Of a DNA stretch of 64,000 nucleotides, positions 44,747 through 55,186 are shown piece by piece (the stretch's first letter is position 1; every line of letters starts with the position of its first letter). The notes beneath the pieces were generated by a model. That model did no database searches and was not told the origin of the DNA. It saw only the letters and a list, made by a program, of their open reading frames with translations. A program made the position numbers and the translations under genes. This DNA comes from Pseudocercospora fijiensis CIRAD86 (Eukaryota; Ascomycota; Dothideomycetes; Mycosphaerellales; Mycosphaerellaceae). The stretch lies in assembly GCF_000340215.1 (NCBI RefSeq), contig NW_006921533.1, positions 4,986,979 to 5,050,978 on the forward strand. The letters run 5' to 3'.

Positions 44747-45947
44747 ATGAATCCAGAGTAGTGAGTTGGCGCTGGTGCCTGGGTAGGGTTGTGGAAGTGA
44801 GCTTTTGCTGACGAGGAATGTCTACAGTGTATCACCATCTTGTAGCCCTTCTTACGCGATGGATAGTTTTGTTTGCAGCACACCCTCGTTTTACCTTGAG
44901 AACAGCGATCTGGACACCGGAGACCATGGACAACGAGGACCCGCCCACCTACGGGCAGACACAGCGCTTCGGGATGGTGCTGGATGGTGAAGCCGCCGAA
45001 CTTCTGGCTCAACAAATCCGGGAGAGCTACGCCGATGGAGTGACTCCGCCGTGTGAAGAGCCACCGGCTTACCAGGACCCACCTCTCTACAAGGAACCGC
45101 TCCAAGCCGCCGAGCCTGCCATGTCGCCACATGGAAACCCGGAGCCACGTTCTGAGTCAGTTTCTGGAGAAGGGCCGTTGCTGCTCGCTGACAAAATTCG
45201 TTCAATTTTGAGTTTTAGAGATGTACTAACATTCATTTCCATAGATACGACTACCTCTTCAAGCTTCTCCTCATCGGTGACTCTGGCGTCGGAAAGTCCT
45301 GCTTGCTCCTTCGATTCGCCGACGACACGTACACCGAGAGCTACATCTCCACAATCGGCGTCGACTTCAAGATCAGAACTATCGAGCTCGATGGCAAGAC
45401 CGTGAAGCTCCAGATCGTGCGTCGCAATAACATTTGCTGAGGAATATCAAGCTGACAAATGCGTAGTGGGACACTGCTGGTCAAGAGCGCTTCCGTACGA
45501 TTACTTCCTCCTACTACCGCGGAGCGCACGGTATCTGCGTCGTCTATGATGTCACCGACATGGACTCGTTCAACAACGTCAAGCAGTGGTTGCAAGAGAT
45601 TGACCGCTACGCCACCGAGGGCGTCAACAAGCTCCTCGTCGGCAACAAGAGCGATATGACAGACAAGAAGGTGGTTGAGTACACCGTGGCCAAGGTATGC
45701 CGACCTGGAGGGCAATCAAATGTGCAGGGAAGGAGACTGACATCAATCGCAGGAATTCGCAGACAGCCTCGGCATTCCATTCCTCGAGACGTCCGCAAAG
45801 AACGCAAGCAACGTCGAGCAAGCATTCTTGACAATGGCTCGCCAGATCAAGGAGCGCATGGGTAATACGGCGATCAACAACAAGCCAACTGTGCAGGTCG
45901 GCCAGGGCTCGAACGTCCAGTCTGGCAGCGCTGGTGGCTGCTGCTAA
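44747..45947 (+). CDS. YPT1: Rab1-type small GTPase Ypt1
   Basis: Exons 44747-44757, 45245-45416, 45467-45694 and 45753-45947 give 201 residues. Splicing of the first exon gives [20 protein letters not shown], identical in layout to Ypt1. G motifs: GDSGVGKS (P-loop), switch I with [18 protein letters not shown] across the second intron, NKSD and ETSAK. The C-terminus is GGCC for double geranylgeranylation. Function: ER-Golgi and autophagy traffic. The first intron (44758-45244, 487 nt) is far longer than others here, with a perfect TACTAAC branch site at 45226, and contains an open frame with three PPxY motifs. Confidence 0.96.
44926..45232 (+). other. Open frame with three PPxY motifs inside Ypt1 intron 1
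   Basis: A frame from the ATG at 44926 ([11 protein letters not shown]) is open through the rest of the intron and on past 45245 in a frame different from Ypt1. It encodes PPTY (44941-44952), PPAY (45061-45072) and PPLY (45079-45090), plus a helical [16 protein letters not shown] segment. Composition looks protein-like. It could be an upstream exon of another transcript, a remnant, or chance. Confidence 0.3.
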
Positions 45948-46773
45948 GGACATAGTGAAGAAGCAGGTCCGATCTTGTACGGAGGCGAGAACACGGATTG
46001 GATGGAATTCCTGCAGCGTTGCGTGCTGCACTATGGGTGGTTATCGAGGCGTTGAATGCTACGCATGCTAGATTGTGCTTGCTTTCTGGGTAGATGACTT
46101 CGGGCGCAAGGCATGACGCGCGGACGATAGCAAGCTGCTTCTTTATTACAGAAGGATGCGCGTAATGCATGCATCTAGGATACTGCATGGCCGTCACGGC
46201 TCGAGGGTATTTGCAGTGTCTCATGAAGATGGGCCTCGCGGCGCATTAGGACCTTTCACAGACAGTGGCTCTGGGAATGACAAAGTGTTACTCTACTGCA
46301 TTCCGTGCTTTTCTTTTTCCTATTCGTAGGGTGATTTATCGAATCTGTGAAGATGCGTCCGAGCTTTCGAAGGCATTCCAGTTTTGGCTTTGCCGCGCCC
46401 CAGCGTCACGACACGACGTAACGCGGCCTACTGCTTCCATCTAATAATCGGTGTTCGCAACACTACCATACGGCATCCCACTGACTTTCGAAGCTGGTCC
46501 GTTGGCCCGTGAGAATAAAAGCAGCTCTCAGCCTTGCGAAAATCAACCACAGACACTGTCAGACGCGACATCTGCACTCTGACCCCGAGACGCGCGCTCT
46601 GAAGAAGCCAGCACTAGAAAGAATATGCTCCTGACCTAAACTTGCCTGAAGTCTTGGAAAGGTCTGCAAGTGACCAGGAATTCCAGACGCGTTGCACTCG
46701 ACCACAACCGACGCCTCTCCAACAATGAAAGCTACTCCTCTGTCGTGCGAACTCCTCCGTGACGGCCTTGGAC
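45948..46773. other. Intergenic, nothing recognised
   Basis: Ypt1 3' flank and promoter of the SUZ12-like gene. No frame with recognisable motifs. Confidence 0.4.
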
Positions 46774-49704
46774 ATGGTGAACTCACTCGAAACTCGCGAC
46801 TTGGGCATCAAAACAGCGTTTTATCGCGAATTCGCCCAGTCCGCTTCGAGTAGACCATTCCTGCATCGCAATCTGAGACACGTTCTTGATCATCACGAGT
46901 CGGAGCTTGCAAAACAAACAACCAACCCTGCGCCGTCGGCAGATGGCATGAACGTTGAACACAAGCATCATCCGCGCGCCAATTGGCAGCCGCCATCAAA
47001 TGGCACCATCGAGGATCTTTTCCAGGCGCGGCAGCCTCAGCTTCGCATCACTTCCTTGCTGATACGTCACAACACCTCAGATTCGAGATCATCACGCAAT
47101 GTGGTCGCACGCGGACGTGAGCGAAAGTCGCAGTCTTGGGTGCTTTCTCCTGGAGAATGGAAGCTACCAGTCTTTGTTGGTGTTTCAATTCACTATAAAG
47201 CGCACGCGAAAAGTGAGGTCTACCGCGACAAGGTTGAGGCGCACATGATCAGATACTTGACCAGTGCTCGCAAGCCTGTGTTCAGTGTTGAACTCAAAAA
47301 GCCGCTCTTGCTCGGTGTCGAACAGCTTGCCGTGCCGAGACACGTCCACACTTCTACTTCCGACGCGGAATGGGCGAGGACAATCACAGATAGATATACT
47401 TTGGAGATCTCAGTCCAGCCCAGGAACTCGAAGGAATCAGCCGCGCTCTTGAGCCAGCTCGAGAACAAGTCTCAGAGCGACTATATGCACGCTTCTAGTA
47501 ACGAGGGTGTGATCCGGCTTGTCTGGGGTGACCCCAACCCGAATACAACGAGCAAAGACCCAGGACTTCCAGAATTGCCGCATAGTGACCAGCTGTTGAT
47601 GTTCAGAAGAGTCAAGGGGCTCAAGACTCTACAGCTAGAGTACGGCGCAGAAGTCGACATGAGCTGGAAAGGGAGAACCAGCGGAAGCGTTTTGGCTGAT
47701 TACAACGTGAGGCAAGCGCGACTCGAAAGAAAGCGCCAGATGCCATCTCCGGCCGTTTCTGAACACCAGCGACAAACCAAGAGACACCGGGGGCCAAGCA
47801 TGGTACGATATTTGTTTCGATCGACGACCTTTATCAAACGCGAGATCGAGCTGGAGAACTTGAGCTGTATCTTCTGCCAAGAATATCGGGAGCTTTCCTC
47901 TTTCCCACAGTTGCTAAATCACTATCAGACCCATCACGACCAATTCAGCATCGATGTCGAGGACGACGAAAACGATCTGGGAGTCAAGGTCCTGTCACTT
48001 CACCTCGATGATGAGCAGTATGGTGTGTCCACGGAAGAGGAAAGCGAGGACTTTGACTGGGAAGCACCGAACACACTGCTAGACATTGCAGCTCATGTCA
48101 ATGGGGAGTCAACATGGAGGATCAAGGCTGCAGTTCCTGTGCAGTATGAAGGCATGCCGCCTGCTATAAAGAAGTTCTCAAGCACGTGGAGGCCTGGTAA
48201 ACCACCAAAGAGGACTGTGTTGGCTGCTAGGCAGCTGCTCGGTCCCGGACCAGACCGGATCTTGAAGTCTAGGGGAAGAGACATTGCTCCTGAAGACGTT
48301 CCAGATCTTGCGCCTTACAAAAGGAGAAAGCATCGAGTTCCGGACGTACCCGGGGTCTCCTTCTACCGTACGACGTCCAAAAAAGCTCTTGTCGCTGGTG
48401 ACGAGGTCAGCGATAGCGATGACGACGTTGACAATACCTGGATTGTCCAAAGCCAATGTCATGATCTTCGCAAGCTGGGCAAGGATGACATCGAGCTGGA
48501 ATTCCACTTGATGCTTAATAGTCATATTGATGAAGAACAGCCTGATTCTGATATTCTTGTGCGAGATGCGCTTGTACGCTTCGCAAGAAAACATGCTCAG
48601 GAGCTGAGCAGGCCAGACCTGAGAGCGCTATTCAAGTCAAAGCTTGAGCAATTCGAAAGTCGAGGTATCATCACTAAAACATACCTTGAGTACTGTATGA
48701 AGGTGGTGCCTCTTTCTGAGCAGCAGGAACGTAGCCCAGAGCAGGCCACTCAAGATGAGGCTAATAGCTCGGAGCCAAGTGTGCATGGTCCATCTCAACC
48801 GCGCTGGAACAACGGCCGTCCCTCCACGGCAGGGGAGTCTGAGGCGGAGGTGCACCCATCTAAGGCACGTGTGCACAGTCTATTCCAGGCTCGTGGCAGT
48901 GGCTCAAGAGAGCCAACAGATGCCACATCTCCAGCAGCGTCCCGATCGCCCTCGAAGGCTTTCAGCAAAGTCACAGGCACTGTCTCTACTTCTCCAGACC
49001 GTTCTCGATCTGCACTTGGCACTTCGAATCTCACGCCGAACAGCAAATTCAGAGCAAGGTGGATAGATGGCCGCATCGTCAAGGACGCTGACGGCCAACC
49101 ACAACCATCGAAACCTCAAGCGCAGTCTTCTACGATACCATTCGGCAAGCGCATTGTGGTCTGCAAACGAGCGCCCAAGGCCAAGATGACGACACAAGAG
49201 GCACGAATCTATAAGGTTCCCGTGTCGGACTTACTCAAAGATGAGCTCGAGACAAAGCCACCAGATCAAATCAAGCCACAGGATCTCGAATTTCGTAAAT
49301 TGCATCGAATTATGGATAAGGACTTGGTCTTCTTATGCGGTTCGGACAACATCGTGCACGTAAGCGGCTCTGCCAATCAGCTCGTCACCGATGAGGAAGA
49401 CTTCTACAACGCAATGGATCGGGCAAAAAAGATGCCTTCTCACAAAGAGATTGTATTCGAATTGCAGGAGACCACATATTACGTCGATCTCTTGCAGACA
49501 CGTCCGAAGTCGAAGTCTCCGGAGATCGAGGAGGTTTCTGGAGAGAAGCAGGAATTTTGTGTCTGTGGGAGGCGCGCGGAAGGTTATCGAGGTACTATTG
49601 GATGTGGAAATCCGCGTTGTGGTCGAAACTTCCATATGGAGTGTGTCAAACTTTCGAAGAGGCCGATGGATTGGAAATGTGTGGATTGCTCGCCTTCGGG
49701 GTAG
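46774..49704 (+). CDS. SUZ12-like PRC2 subunit: zinc finger, VEFS box and PHD finger
   Basis: Single exon from the ATG at 46774, 976 residues. A C2H2 finger lies at ~365-391 (CIFCQEYRELSSFPQLLNHY, then QTHH). A VEFS box lies at ~550-650 (CHDLRKLGKDDIELEFHLML, NSHIDEEQPDSDILVRDALV, then RFARKHAQELSRPDLRALF). A C-terminal PHD finger lies at ~929-973 (CVCG...CGNPRCGRNFHMECVKL...WKCVDC). C2H2 plus VEFS is the hallmark of SUZ12, the PRC2 subunit needed for H3K27 methylation. The PHD finger, if truly part of the protein, would give it histone-tail reading ability that SUZ12 usually lacks. Residues ~660-900 are Ser/Pro-rich with basic patches. Confidence 0.82.
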   Translation: MVNSLETRDLGIKTAFYREFAQSASSRPFLHRNLRHVLDHHESELAKQTTNPAPSADGMNVEHKHHPRANWQPPSNGTIEDLFQARQPQLRITSLLIRHNTSDSRSSRNVVARGRERKSQSWVLSPGEWKLPVFVGVSIHYKAHAKSEVYRDKVEAHMIRYLTSARKPVFSVELKKPLLLGVEQLAVPRHVHTSTSDAEWARTITDRYTLEISVQPRNSKESAALLSQLENKSQSDYMHASSNEGVIRLVWGDPNPNTTSKDPGLPELPHSDQLLMFRRVKGLKTLQLEYGAEVDMSWKGRTSGSVLADYNVRQARLERKRQMPSPAVSEHQRQTKRHRGPSMVRYLFRSTTFIKREIELENLSCIFCQEYRELSSFPQLLNHYQTHHDQFSIDVEDDENDLGVKVLSLHLDDEQYGVSTEEESEDFDWEAPNTLLDIAAHVNGESTWRIKAAVPVQYEGMPPAIKKFSSTWRPGKPPKRTVLAARQLLGPGPDRILKSRGRDIAPEDVPDLAPYKRRKHRVPDVPGVSFYRTTSKKALVAGDEVSDSDDDVDNTWIVQSQCHDLRKLGKDDIELEFHLMLNSHIDEEQPDSDILVRDALVRFARKHAQELSRPDLRALFKSKLEQFESRGIITKTYLEYCMKVVPLSEQQERSPEQATQDEANSSEPSVHGPSQPRWNNGRPSTAGESEAEVHPSKARVHSLFQARGSGSREPTDATSPAASRSPSKAFSKVTGTVSTSPDRSRSALGTSNLTPNSKFRARWIDGRIVKDADGQPQPSKPQAQSSTIPFGKRIVVCKRAPKAKMTTQEARIYKVPVSDLLKDELETKPPDQIKPQDLEFRKLHRIMDKDLVFLCGSDNIVHVSGSANQLVTDEEDFYNAMDRAKKMPSHKEIVFELQETTYYVDLLQTRPKSKSPEIEEVSGEKQEFCVCGRRAEGYRGTIGCGNPRCGRNFHMECVKLSKRPMDWKCVDCSPSG

Positions 49705-50586
49705 TCTGCTCAGGTAATGAATGGAAAGGCCGTGTCAATTTTGCTGCTCTTGATCCGGGAACCGAAAGCGTGTTTGACTTATGTGATCGCTTCTTCGCAG
49801 CTCACGTCTGGGAATCGCTTCGCGAACTTCGAGGTGTCTCAGGATTTTGTGGCTAGATCGAGTATTGCTGCGAAGTGCTACGTATAGGGGAGCATTGTGC
49901 GAAAAGACTCCTTGGGAGTAAAAAGAGGTTTTACGCAAGTATTTCTGAATATTCACATTCGTAACCCGCTTCACTGATATCAAGACATCTCAGGATTACG
50001 AGTCGAGATGTTATGCACTATACTTCTCGGAAAGCGGAGCGCCAGTTTGCTCCAGAGGTAAACGAGACATGCATTTTTAGAACTCACATTCGGCGACCAC
50101 TTCGTTGATTTCCACGTGTCCTAGCATCTGGAGGCGAAATCAAGCGCGGTTGTACAGGTTGATTTGTGGAAGTCGTTATGCAAAGTTCCTCAATGGAAGT
50201 GAATTGGAGACGGAGTTCACTTGGCTTTGGAGTCTTCTCTGAGCAGCCTATCTGCATAGAAGTGATTGATCCTGGTACAAAATCTTTGAGACTCTTCGGT
50301 GTGGCGAAGGGATTGCTCAATGGGAGTTTCACAAATGTCCTCGTAGTTCACTTCATCACGTTTCTTCGCTCGATGGTCGGAGCGAGAAACACGCCGATGC
50401 TGTGCCAGGCATAGCTGTTTGATTGGAATCATCTTATTACGGCAACGCATAAAATGGATGCTGTCTTCCATGTCGAGAATGAACGTTGAGCCAGCGCACT
50501 GTGCCACATGCACTTCGAAAGATATAACAACACTGTAGCGTTGCGTAGGCCCTCCTTCAAATCAGTATAATCACTCTCATCAAACC
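49705..50586. other. Intergenic, nothing recognised
   Basis: Only short frames. AT content is higher near 49860-50050. Confidence 0.4.
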
Positions 50587-51662
50587 ATGAGGCATACTAT
50601 CGCATCACAACTGCTCCCGGGCACTTCACTTGTGGCTGCTCACTACTATGAGCCAGGCTCTGGTATAGGTGCTGGTCCAGAAAACACTTCTTTCGTTGCG
50701 GAGAATCGCCATCCAGTCGTCTCGAAGAGCGTTTCCTTCCATCCCTTCCGTCCCAATGACGACAATAGCAAGTCTTGGACATGGACTGTCAACGTCACGA
50801 AGATCGGAGTGAATGATAGCGAATCACCACCAGGTGTAAGGAAGAGACGAGGTCGGCTCTCAACGCATGTCGCATCAGCTAACTGAATCAATAGTTAACC
50901 CCGGCAGCTTACACCGAGCCAGACGCTCAGGTCGTGAACACGGTCTATTCATTCAGTTGGGAAGCGGATGGCAACACTACATCACTCTCTGCAGAGCTGG
51001 ATGAGCAGCGAGACCGTGCTTCTGAGCCTCTCTGCGTCAGTCCGATTGGGACGTACTACTTCCTCCCTCCGAATGTCACGACCCTGTACAACGACACCGC
51101 GGATCCTAGCGGACTTTGTGCAGCGACTATCGGCCAGACTTGTGTCGATGCCATCCGAGACGCAGTGATATCAGGGGGACGAGATCAAAATGGTCGACTC
51201 AATCTCACAGCTATCCCGGAGTGTACTGGTCATCTTCCTATCGATCCGTATGCTTTTAGCTGTACGCATGAACTCCTCTACTTCTGAAAATGTGCGCAAG
51301 CTGTTGTACTGAAGTGGAGCGCAGCCGTGTATCCTCTCAACGACCTGAACAAAATCGACAACGGCACTTCCAAGTTCCAGAACGAAACTTATTATAGCGG
51401 GGATGCTTTCCGTTATGTCACCGGTCCAGCGTACAATACCACCAACGTCCAGTATTCTTTTGAGGAGGAACAGTTGCGAGTGCACATGCTGCTTGTCGAT
51501 GCTGGCGACGACTCTTTCAATGCTCTGTGTATGAGGGTCAACACCAGTGTCGAAGCGACCGATGACCCTTCAACCGGTGCAGAGAGTGCTGGAGCCGTCT
51601 CACAGGTGAATGTTTGGCTTGGCATTGGTGTAGCATTGGCTATGTTGAGCATGTTGATTTGA
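50587..51662 (+). CDS. Predicted GPI-type surface protein with an in-frame TGA
   Basis: Exons 50587-50833 and 50908-51662; the 74-nt intron (GTGTAAG...GGCAG, branch CTAAC) joins SPP to AYTEPDAQ. The protein has many N-glycosylation sites (NVTK, NVTT, NLTA, NGTS, NTTN), spaced Cys, and a C-terminal hydrophobic tail (VWLGIGVALAMLSMLI) after small residues, as in GPI-anchored wall proteins. The signal peptide is weak. A TGA at 51285-51287 splits one otherwise continuous frame (LLYF, stop, KCAQAVVLKW). It may be a mutation, readthrough, or removed by a weak intron such as 51223-51300, which keeps frame. I do not recognise the family. Confidence 0.55.
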
Positions 51663-51728
51663 GCATATGTCTGAGATAGCCGATTGCAAAGATGAAGACG
51701 GCATTGTTTGCTGCGGCACTGCATGAGA

Positions 51729-53542
51729 TCAGCTTTCTATACCAACTACCTTTACCCTGATACCCTTTGAGTCCAGTCTCGGGCTTGGCAGGAAGAAGTC
51801 ATGTTCCAATAACACATCCGTGATATCGGTCTCGTAGAGCTCCAGCTGGAACTTGCGCATGATCGTGCCGACGACCTTGAAAAGCTCCATCCAAGCGAGG
51901 CTGTCAATAGGTAAGCTGAACCGACCAGTCATAGCGTTTGTCTAAGATCATGACTTACTTGATCCCCAAACAGCTTCTGGGCCCTTTGCCGAATGCCACG
52001 AAGTACCTTTCCAACGGCGAGCCATCAGGTGCCTTTGGTGAATCACCAAGCCATCTCTCGGGCTTAAACTTGTCGGCTTCAGGAAAGTAGTCATTATTCA
52101 AGTGCACATCGGCAATCGTCATGCTAATGGGCGTGCCAGCTGGAACGACCCAATCTCGGCCAGTCGTATGGTCTCGCCAGACAAATGGCTCGGTAAGCAC
52201 TCGAGGGTTTCGTGCCGACACGCTGAGTGAAAGACGAATTCCTTCTTTGATGCAGCCTCGCAGGTACGGAAGGGTCTCAAGCTTGGTGTAGTCAAAGGCG
52301 TCCAGTTGAGCTGCGTTCGGTATCGCTTCGTAGAGTTCGGCCTTGAGCTTCGACAGAACGTCTGGTTGCGACAGCACGTAGAAAAAGGTCTGGCAGAGAC
52401 TCCACGACGTTGTCTCAATTCCAGCGCCAAGTAGTAGCTGAGCTTCTTCTGCAAAGCGCAAATTCGTCTTCTCGGAGTCTGGCAAGCTCTTATCATTGAG
52501 TAGCGTATGGAAGATGGTTGGATGTTCGGGCATCTTCTCATTTCTCGCTGTATCCTCCTTCACCTGAGCAATCTTGGCTCGGAGATCCTTTGCGATGTGT
52601 CAGTGCAGGCAGCGAATGCTTGGCAGCACTGGGAAGTTTACCTTTTGCAGTCCAAGCAGCTCAGCCAAGGGAGGATTCATTGCCGCATTCCAGCTATCTG
52701 GCAGGCTATTAAGGAGCTGACAACATGTTAGCGGTCATCAGAGGGACGTGGAGATGTGGATGGCATACAGGATGCACCCAAGGAAATTGTAAAGCCACAT
52801 GTCCAAAGGCTGATACTGCCATGAACGCATCGTGGAAAGAGTGTGTGAAGCCCTCAATTGCTAGATGTTCGTAACTGAAGCCGAAGCAGTAGTCAGTCAC
52901 GACATCGCCTGCAAACGCCGAGAAGGCCTCTGTCATATTGCAGATGCTGCCAGTCTGACGAAACTTTTCTAGACCATTGCAGAAAATGTCGACGTATCTC
53001 GACACAACTGGCTCGAAGTTGAGTATGGCGCGGCGAGAGAACCTGGATTGGAAAAGGTCGGCCCGGGACACTCTGTATGAAGACAAGGACGATTCGGCTT
53101 ACATATTATTCAGTGCACCTCGACGTATGCGGTGCAGCGTGGGATCTGACGTCGTAAAGACAGAACTTTCGTTCCCAAAACGACCCGCTGTCCACTCATA
53201 TTTGGATGACTTGTTGTGCTTCACGTAGAGTGACTCCCAAGATGAAGGATCCTGTATGTGTATCTCGAAAGGAGTGATGCGAACGATAGGCCCTGTGAAC
53301 CATGAGAAACACCCATAGCCTTACTGATCCATGAACCTTTTACCGTATTTGCGATGCAAGTCCTCAATATGGAAGCTGAACTTCCCATTCAGGACAATTT
53401 CGTAGTACGCTTCGTACCATTTCGTCAATGCAGCTAGCTTGGGTCCTGGAAACTTCGCGAGCGGGCTCAGGTAGAGACGATATATGGTGAGGCTTGAAAT
53501 GTATCCTAGGATTGCTATACCAGCAATTGAGATGCTCGACAT
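51729..53542 (-). CDS. Cytochrome P450
   Basis: Exons 53542-53344, 53292-53103, 53042-52769, 52716-52642, 52587-51959 and 51900-51729 give 512 residues, all in frame. N-terminal anchor [19 protein letters not shown] then [15 protein letters not shown]-helix [11 protein letters not shown]; ExxR in [13 protein letters not shown]; heme motif [14 protein letters not shown]. All catalytic hallmarks are present, so it should be active. It resembles fungal secondary-metabolism P450s (trichodiene-oxygenase-like style: [20 protein letters not shown]). Divergent from the methyltransferase gene over 593 bp and tail-to-tail with the surface protein (66 bp). The substrate is unknown. Confidence 0.93.
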
Positions 53543-54135
53543 GGCAGCACGCCAAGTCGTAGAACTGTATCATCAAGTTCTTATCGCGGGCCAAAATTCA
53601 AGCTCGAGAGTAGTTGGCGTGCTTGATTCCAAGATAAACCGTGCCAACGCAGGCCCCACGTCGCTTACTGCATGCCTGCTCGATCGGTTCGTTAGGGCCT
53701 GGATAGTCGTGGTGTAGCTCACGGTCCGCTGTTCCATTGCAGCAAATTGCGGCACAGTAGTACTCAGCGATTTGGCACATTCGTAGCGACACGGTCGATC
53801 AGATGAGTTGCTTATGTCTTCTTGAGGCAGAACCGAGGAGGTTGATGGCAATGACGAATTTTGGAGGTCAGGAGAAGTCACTTGATGGAAGTCGGAGATG
53901 TTTCGTTGGAAGGATGGTTGCCGAACGCCAAGCTGCATGGCGTGCCTGTAGAACTACAGCAGGGCCGATCAGCATCCTGCTTAATCATGACAATACAGCA
54001 GATACCGTAGTCGGCGGCTGCAAGTCAGATGCGGACATCATGACCCAAGATTTCTGCGCCGCAGCGTTGCAGCAGCAGCTGTCTCTGCCGACCCGTCAAG
54101 CTTGTTTACCCTACGTACATGCTAACATATGCACA
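53543..54135. promoter_or_regulatory. Divergent promoter region of P450 and methyltransferase
   Basis: A 593-bp spacer between two divergent start codons; a shared promoter is possible. Short frames only. Confidence 0.45.
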
Positions 54136-55186
54136 ATGGCGCAGAACCCACAGCAGCCTATTTTGAATGCCGCGGACGATGTAGAAGTAGATGTATGAGT
54201 GGCTTGCAAGTTCCATAGAGCATCACTGACACCACGAGAAGACCACATCGGGAGACTCCGGCCTTGGTTCAGATCTCGACTCTGTAGAAAGCACATCTTT
54301 AGCCTCTTCCATCTTCGGATATAAATATGAGAATGGACGCCGATATCACGCCTTTCGCGATGGAGCTTATCTCATGCCAAACGATGCCGAAGAACAAGAC
54401 CGATTAGATCTTCATCACCACATCTACCGGCTTGCGCTGGAAGGCGCCTTACATAGAGCCCCTTTATCTCCCAACATCCAGAGAGTCCTGGATTTCGGCT
54501 GCGGAACTGGAATCTGGGCGATAGATTTCGCGGACATATATCCTAACACAGAGGTGCTCGGCACGGATCTATCGCCGATTCAACCAGGCTGGCTTCCACC
54601 GAACTGTAAGTTCTACGTTGACGATGTCGAGAGCGAGTGGACCTGGGCCGCAAGTGAGGCTTTTGATTACATCCACGGCCGAGGAATGGGCGGCAGTGTA
54701 GCAGATTGGCCACTCTTGTTTTCGAGAGTATACGAACATCTGAAGCCAGGCGGCTGGATTGAGATGCAGGAATATGAAGCTTGGATTTCTTCGGATGACG
54801 ATCCGGAATTGACGAAAGCGCCGAATGTCAAGTGTTGGCAGGAATTGATAGATCAGGCCTCTAGTCAGTTTGGAAAGAGAATGAATGTCGCGGCTGATCA
54901 AAGGAAGTGGATCGAGGAGGCTGGGTTTGAAGATGTGAGGGAGGATGTTTTAAAGATTCCGATTGGAACTTGGGCTAAGAATAAGAAGCTGAAAGAAGTT
55001 GGGAGGTATCAGCGCGAGCATATGATTCTGTGTGTTGAGGCGTTCTCCCTTGCGCCTTTGACCAGGGTCCTTGGGTGGAGTATGGATGAGGCTCAGGTCC
55101 TGATGGCGGGCGTGAGGAATGAGTTCAAGGACCCCAAAATCCATCTCTTGACCATCTTCCATTTTGTTTGTGGACGAAAGCCTTGA
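54136..55186 (+). CDS. LaeA-like class I methyltransferase
   Basis: Exons 54136-54192 and 54239-55186 give 334 residues; the 46-nt intron (GTATGA...CACGAG) is short and the acceptor could shift by three bases. The SAM-binding motif I is VLDFGCGTGIWAIDFADIYP, followed by VLGTDLSPIQP and the FDYIHGRGMGGSV and HLKPGGWIEMQEYE blocks seen in the LaeA/Lae1 family. The N-terminus is low in complexity and ends in YKYENGRRYHAFRDGAYLMP, which is also conserved. Family members include the regulator LaeA and many paralogues of unknown target. With the P450 next door, an accessory-metabolism role is plausible but not shown. Confidence 0.88.
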
